A stretch of 7,428 nt of DNA from Gammaproteobacteria bacterium (GTDB taxonomy: Bacteria; Pseudomonadota; Gammaproteobacteria; Eutrophobiales; Eutrophobiaceae): assembly GCA_009843675.1 (NCBI GenBank), contig VYCZ01000445.1:1-7428 (forward strand), read 5' to 3'. The position numbers were made by a program, and so were the translations under genes. The notes beneath the pieces are model-generated. The model made no database searches. It had not been told where the DNA came from and was given only the letters and a program-made list of their open reading frames with translations. Shown piece by piece: positions 4,543 through 7,428 of the stretch. How positions within the stretch are numbered: the first letter of the stretch is position 1; every line of letters begins with the position of its first letter.

Positions 4543-5345
4543 AAGGTTTCCGGGCAGCACTGGGGTTCCTGACTATCCTTCCCGTTTCCCCCGGCGACCC
4601 TGCCGCGCTGATGCACGCCCGGGCATACTTCCCGCTGGTGGGGCTTGTCCTGGGCGCATTGCTGGTCGGCCTCGACCTGCTGCTCAGCGGCTGGCTTTTC
4701 CTGCCGGAAGGCATGTTTATCGCCCTGGCGCCGAAGCACTTGCTGGAGAGCGCGCTCCTGGTAGTCTTTCTGGTGGTTATGACCCGGGGGCTGCACCTGG
4801 ATGGCTTCATGGACAGTTGCGATGCCCTGTTCGGCGGCCATACGCGGGAAAGACGCCTGGAGATAATGCGCGATCCGCACGTGGGCGCGTTTGCCGTGGC
4901 CGGTGTAGTCTGCCTCCTGATCATCAAGTGCGCGGCCGTAGCCGGCCTTTTGCAGCCCCTCAGATTGCATATGCTTATCCTGTTTCCGTGCCTGTCCCGC
5001 TGGGCCATGCTGCTGGTCATGGAACTTTACCCCTACGCGCGCAGCGAAGGGCTGGGCACGGCGTTCCTGGGGTCGGGCGGCCGCCTGCAACTGTTTTTCG
5101 GTTTTATCTGCGCCCTGTTCGCAAGCCTGCTGGCAGCGGGCGTCATGGGCCTGATCCTGCTGCTGGCGGCCAGCCTCATTGCCTGGGCCGTCGGCGCCTG
5201 GGCATCCAGGCGCCTGGGCGGGTTGACCGGCGACGTTTACGGCGCGATCAACGAGATTGTGGAGGCGGCAGTCCTGGTTCTTGCATGCTTCCTGCCGGTC
5301 GGGTTCTTTCATATGGCGCAACTCTCTGTTGAGTTGCCCTGGTAA
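4539..5345 (+). CDS. cobS: Adenosylcobinamide-GDP ribazoletransferase CobS (cobalamin synthase)
   Basis: CobS is the integral inner-membrane enzyme that joins adenosylcobinamide-GDP with alpha-ribazole (or its phosphate) to yield adenosylcobalamin (phosphate). The 268-residue product opens with the typical FRAALGFLTILPV (4-16), carries the conserved cytoplasmic acidic block LHLDGFMDSCDALFGG (85-100) followed by RRLEIMRDPHVGAFA (105-119), and ends with GGLTGDVYGAINEIVE (227-242), all diagnostic of the family. Several long hydrophobic stretches (about 33-50, 118-138, 185-220 and 240-258) fit a polytopic membrane protein. It is slightly longer than the roughly 247 residues of the E. coli protein. 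The GTG start overlaps the cobT stop, and cbiB begins 6 bp after its stop. Together with CbiB it would form the membrane-bound end of the pathway. Confidence 0.95.
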   Translation: MKGFRAALGFLTILPVSPGDPAALMHARAYFPLVGLVLGALLVGLDLLLSGWLFLPEGMFIALAPKHLLESALLVVFLVVMTRGLHLDGFMDSCDALFGGHTRERRLEIMRDPHVGAFAVAGVVCLLIIKCAAVAGLLQPLRLHMLILFPCLSRWAMLLVMELYPYARSEGLGTAFLGSGGRLQLFFGFICALFASLLAAGVMGLILLLAASLIAWAVGAWASRRLGGLTGDVYGAINEIVEAAVLVLACFLPVGFFHMAQLSVELPW

Positions 5346-5351
5346 CAGGCG

Positions 5352-6338
5352 ATGGGCTGGCAGGCATTTCCCGGAGAGTGGCATCTCAGCGCCGCCGTGC
5401 TGTTGCTGGCGCTGGTTTTTGACTGCATGCTGGGTGAGCCGCCTGATGTGCTCCATCCGGTAGTGTGGATGGGTAAACTCATTGCATTGCTGGAACGACT
5501 GTTTCCCATGGGAGGCAATGCAACATCCCTGCTGGCGGGTGCGGGCATAGCCTTGTTCGTGCCGGCCCTGTTCGGCCTGGCAGCCTGGCTGGCGGTCCAG
5601 GGATTGCGCGAACTCGGGACCATCCCTTACCTGCTGGGAGGCGCGTTGCTGCTCAAAACGACGTTTTCGGTAAAGGGACTCGGCCAGGCCGCGCAGGTCA
5701 CCCGGCGCTTCCTGGTGGCCGGGAACCTGAACGCTGCGCGTCGGAGCCTGGGGAGGCTGGTGAGTCGCGATACGCAGAAACTGGACGAACCACTGGTTGC
5801 GGCGGCAGCCATCGAATCGGTGGGCGAGAATACCACGGACAGCTACATCGCCCCCTGGCTGGCGTTCGCCTTGCTGGGTCTGCCGGGCGCTTTTGCATAC
5901 CGGGCTGTGAATACCCTGGACAGCATGATAGGTTATCATGGCAAATACGAATACTCGGGCAAGGCTGCGGCAAAACTCGACGACTTGGTCAATCTGGTTC
6001 CGGCGCGTCTCAGCGCATTGCTGCTGCTTGCGGCTGGCCTGTTTGCCGGATTATCCCAGCGCGTCGCTGAACCCCTTGAGGCCGTATCCGTGCGCCGTGG
6101 CTGGAAAATAATGCGCCGCGATCATGGATTGACGGAAAGTCCCAACGCAGGCTGGACGATGAGTGCGATGTCCGGGTTGATTGGTGTGGCCCTGGAGAAA
6201 CCCGGCCATTACCTGATCGGCAACGGCCTGCGCCGACCCGGTGCTGCAGATATCGGCCGGGCAGTGCGCCTGGCATACCTGACTGCAGCGCTGGGAGTCC
6301 TGACGACCCTGTGCCTGTTGGTCATGAGCGGGAAATGA
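5352..6338 (+). CDS. cbiB: Adenosylcobinamide-phosphate synthase CbiB (CobD in Pseudomonas naming)
   Basis: CbiB is a polytopic inner-membrane enzyme that attaches (R)-1-amino-2-propanol phosphate to adenosylcobyric acid, giving adenosylcobinamide phosphate. Family motifs in the 328-residue product are GEPPDVLHPVVWMGKLI (28-44), the strongly conserved ESVGENTTDSYIAPW (155-169), FAYRAVNTLDSMIGY (181-195) with a following aromatic/Lys-rich loop, LDDLVNLVPARL (209-220), and PNAGWTMSAMSGLIGVALEK (264-283) followed by GHYLIG. Length is normal. The ATG at 5352 is the only suitable start near the family N-terminus, but AGG at 5347-5349 is only 2 nt away, so the ribosome site is weak and translation may depend on coupling to cobS. 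One base separates its stop from the next ATG, whose product makes the amino-alcohol substrate. Confidence 0.96.
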   Translation: MGWQAFPGEWHLSAAVLLLALVFDCMLGEPPDVLHPVVWMGKLIALLERLFPMGGNATSLLAGAGIALFVPALFGLAAWLAVQGLRELGTIPYLLGGALLLKTTFSVKGLGQAAQVTRRFLVAGNLNAARRSLGRLVSRDTQKLDEPLVAAAAIESVGENTTDSYIAPWLAFALLGLPGAFAYRAVNTLDSMIGYHGKYEYSGKAAAKLDDLVNLVPARLSALLLLAAGLFAGLSQRVAEPLEAVSVRRGWKIMRRDHGLTESPNAGWTMSAMSGLIGVALEKPGHYLIGNGLRRPGAADIGRAVRLAYLTAALGVLTTLCLLVMSGK

Positions 6339-6339
6339 T

Positions 6340-7428
6340 ATGACCCGTACCGTACACGGCGGACTGAACCATACGGAACTGAAATCCCTGGGGCTTGCGC
6401 CGGGAGACATCCTGGATTTCAGCGCCAATATCAATCCCCTGGGAACGGCCCCGGGAGTGCTCAAAGCCCTGCACGGCGTTGACCCGGCTGCCTATCCCGA
6501 CCCGGGCTGCCTGGAACTGCGGGAAGCGCTGGGCGCGCAGCTGGAGCTGGCGCCGGACCATATCCTTGCCGGCAACGGTTCCACGGAACTAATACACATG
6601 CTGGCGCGCGCCTGGCTGAAACCCGGCGCCAGGGCAGTGATTTTTACGCCAGCCTTCGGCGAATACGAGGCTGCCTGCCGTATGCAAGGTATCGAACCGG
6701 CCTTAATGCAGGCGAGTAGGGACGGGGAATTCCGCTGGGACTTGCCCGTTGCGCTTGATTTGCTGGCTGCAATGCAGCCGGCGCTTGTTTTTCTCGGCAA
6801 CCCCAACAATCCAACCGGCAGCTACCTGGAAGAAGAAGACGTGGACCAATTTGCCGGAATAATCCAGGATTGCGGTTTGCTGGTACTGGATGAGGCGTAC
6901 CTGTCCTTTGTCGACCGGCCCTGGGATGCCAGACCGTTGCTGGAACGGCGGAACGTGGCGCTGCTGCGTTCCATGACCAAGGACCACGCCCTGGCGGGGT
7001 TGCGGCTGGGCTACCTGCTCGCCTTGCCTGAGACGCTTGCGCGTATCAGCCCATGCGGCTACAGTTGGAGCGTCAATGCGCTGGCGCAGGCTGCGGGGAT
7101 CGCTGCCCTGGAACACCAGGACCATATTGCAAGGGGACGGGAAGCCGTTCACGCGGGCAGGGAATTCCTGCAAAGGGAATTTCGCAGGCTCGGCCTCGAG
7201 TGCGGTTCTTCAGCAGCCAACTTCCTGCTGGTTAAGGTGGGCGATGCCGCCGGGTTGCGCCGCAGGCTTCTGCAGGACCATGGCTTGTGTGTGCGCGACT
7301 GCGCATCCTTCGGTCTGCCGGAGCATATCAGGATCGGCGTGCGCGCGCTCGAGGACTGCCGGTGTTTGATCAATGCCCTGGAAGAAAGCCGGGCAGAAAC
7401 GTCTGCGGGGATGATTGGTGAAACATAA
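6340..7428 (+). CDS. cobD: Threonine-phosphate decarboxylase CobD (CobC in Pseudomonas naming)
   Basis: This PLP-dependent fold-type I enzyme, related to histidinol-phosphate aminotransferase, decarboxylates L-threonine O-3-phosphate to (R)-1-amino-2-propanol phosphate, the linker of the cobalamin nucleotide loop and the substrate of the upstream CbiB. The 362-residue product has FSANINPLG (27-35), the phosphate-binding AGNGSTELI (77-85), NPNNPTG (154-160), DEAY (184-187), and SMTKDHALAGLRLGY (211-225), where Lys214 is the expected PLP Schiff-base lysine. Arg331 in HIRIGVR is in the position of the substrate-carboxylate arginine of the superfamily. The start ATG lies one base after the cbiB stop, with GGGA 6 to 7 nt upstream. 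The gene is complete; its TAA ends at the last base of the window. Distinction from HisC rests on the motif spacing and on the cob neighbours, and is strong. Confidence 0.93.
   Translation: MTRTVHGGLNHTELKSLGLAPGDILDFSANINPLGTAPGVLKALHGVDPAAYPDPGCLELREALGAQLELAPDHILAGNGSTELIHMLARAWLKPGARAVIFTPAFGEYEAACRMQGIEPALMQASRDGEFRWDLPVALDLLAAMQPALVFLGNPNNPTGSYLEEEDVDQFAGIIQDCGLLVLDEAYLSFVDRPWDARPLLERRNVALLRSMTKDHALAGLRLGYLLALPETLARISPCGYSWSVNALAQAAGIAALEHQDHIARGREAVHAGREFLQREFRRLGLECGSSAANFLLVKVGDAAGLRRRLLQDHGLCVRDCASFGLPEHIRIGVRALEDCRCLINALEESRAETSAGMIGET

Noticed and set aside
4323..5939. A 538-codon open frame on the minus strand across cobT, cobS and cbiB
   Set aside because: Its product is rich in Gln, Arg and His and matches no family; it is the antisense shadow of three clear genes in GC-rich DNA.

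Overview
The window reads as a gammaproteobacterial chromosome segment with GC-rich, tightly packed genes. The lineage call rests on three things: a RatA/RnfH-BamE-Fur type neighbourhood, an outer-membrane BamE lipoprotein, and a Fur protein that matches the Pseudomonas-type variant lacking the CxxC zinc motif. I cannot name the genus.

Layout: rnfH (49-357, +), then an ABC importer pair, a BtuC/FecCD-type permease (369-1388, +) and its ATPase (1408-2175, +). These run convergently into bamE (2191-2718, -), with a 15 bp gap. bamE and fur (3016-3417, +) are divergent and separated by 297 bp. That gap holds the most unusual sequence of the window: a 151 bp non-coding element (2838-2988) made of five nearly back-to-back hairpins. 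It has IS5-like GGAA ends and a matching CTAA on each side, and looks like a MITE inserted directly upstream of fur. After fur comes a GC-rich hairpin and then a tight gene run, cobT (3472-4542), cobS (4539-5345), cbiB (5352-6338) and cobD (6340-7428), whose stop codon is the last base of the window.

How it fits together: cobD makes (R)-1-amino-2-propanol phosphate, cbiB attaches it to the corrin ring, cobT activates the lower-ligand base as a riboside phosphate, and cobS joins the two halves into cobalamin (phosphate). With the importer in front, the locus is best read as corrinoid/B12 uptake plus late-stage nucleotide-loop assembly. It is split into two blocks by the housekeeping bamE-fur pair. 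The siderophore alternative for the importer cannot be excluded from sequence alone. No cobalamin riboswitch, tRNA, rRNA or CRISPR was seen. Apart from the hairpin element, the genes are members of well-known families.
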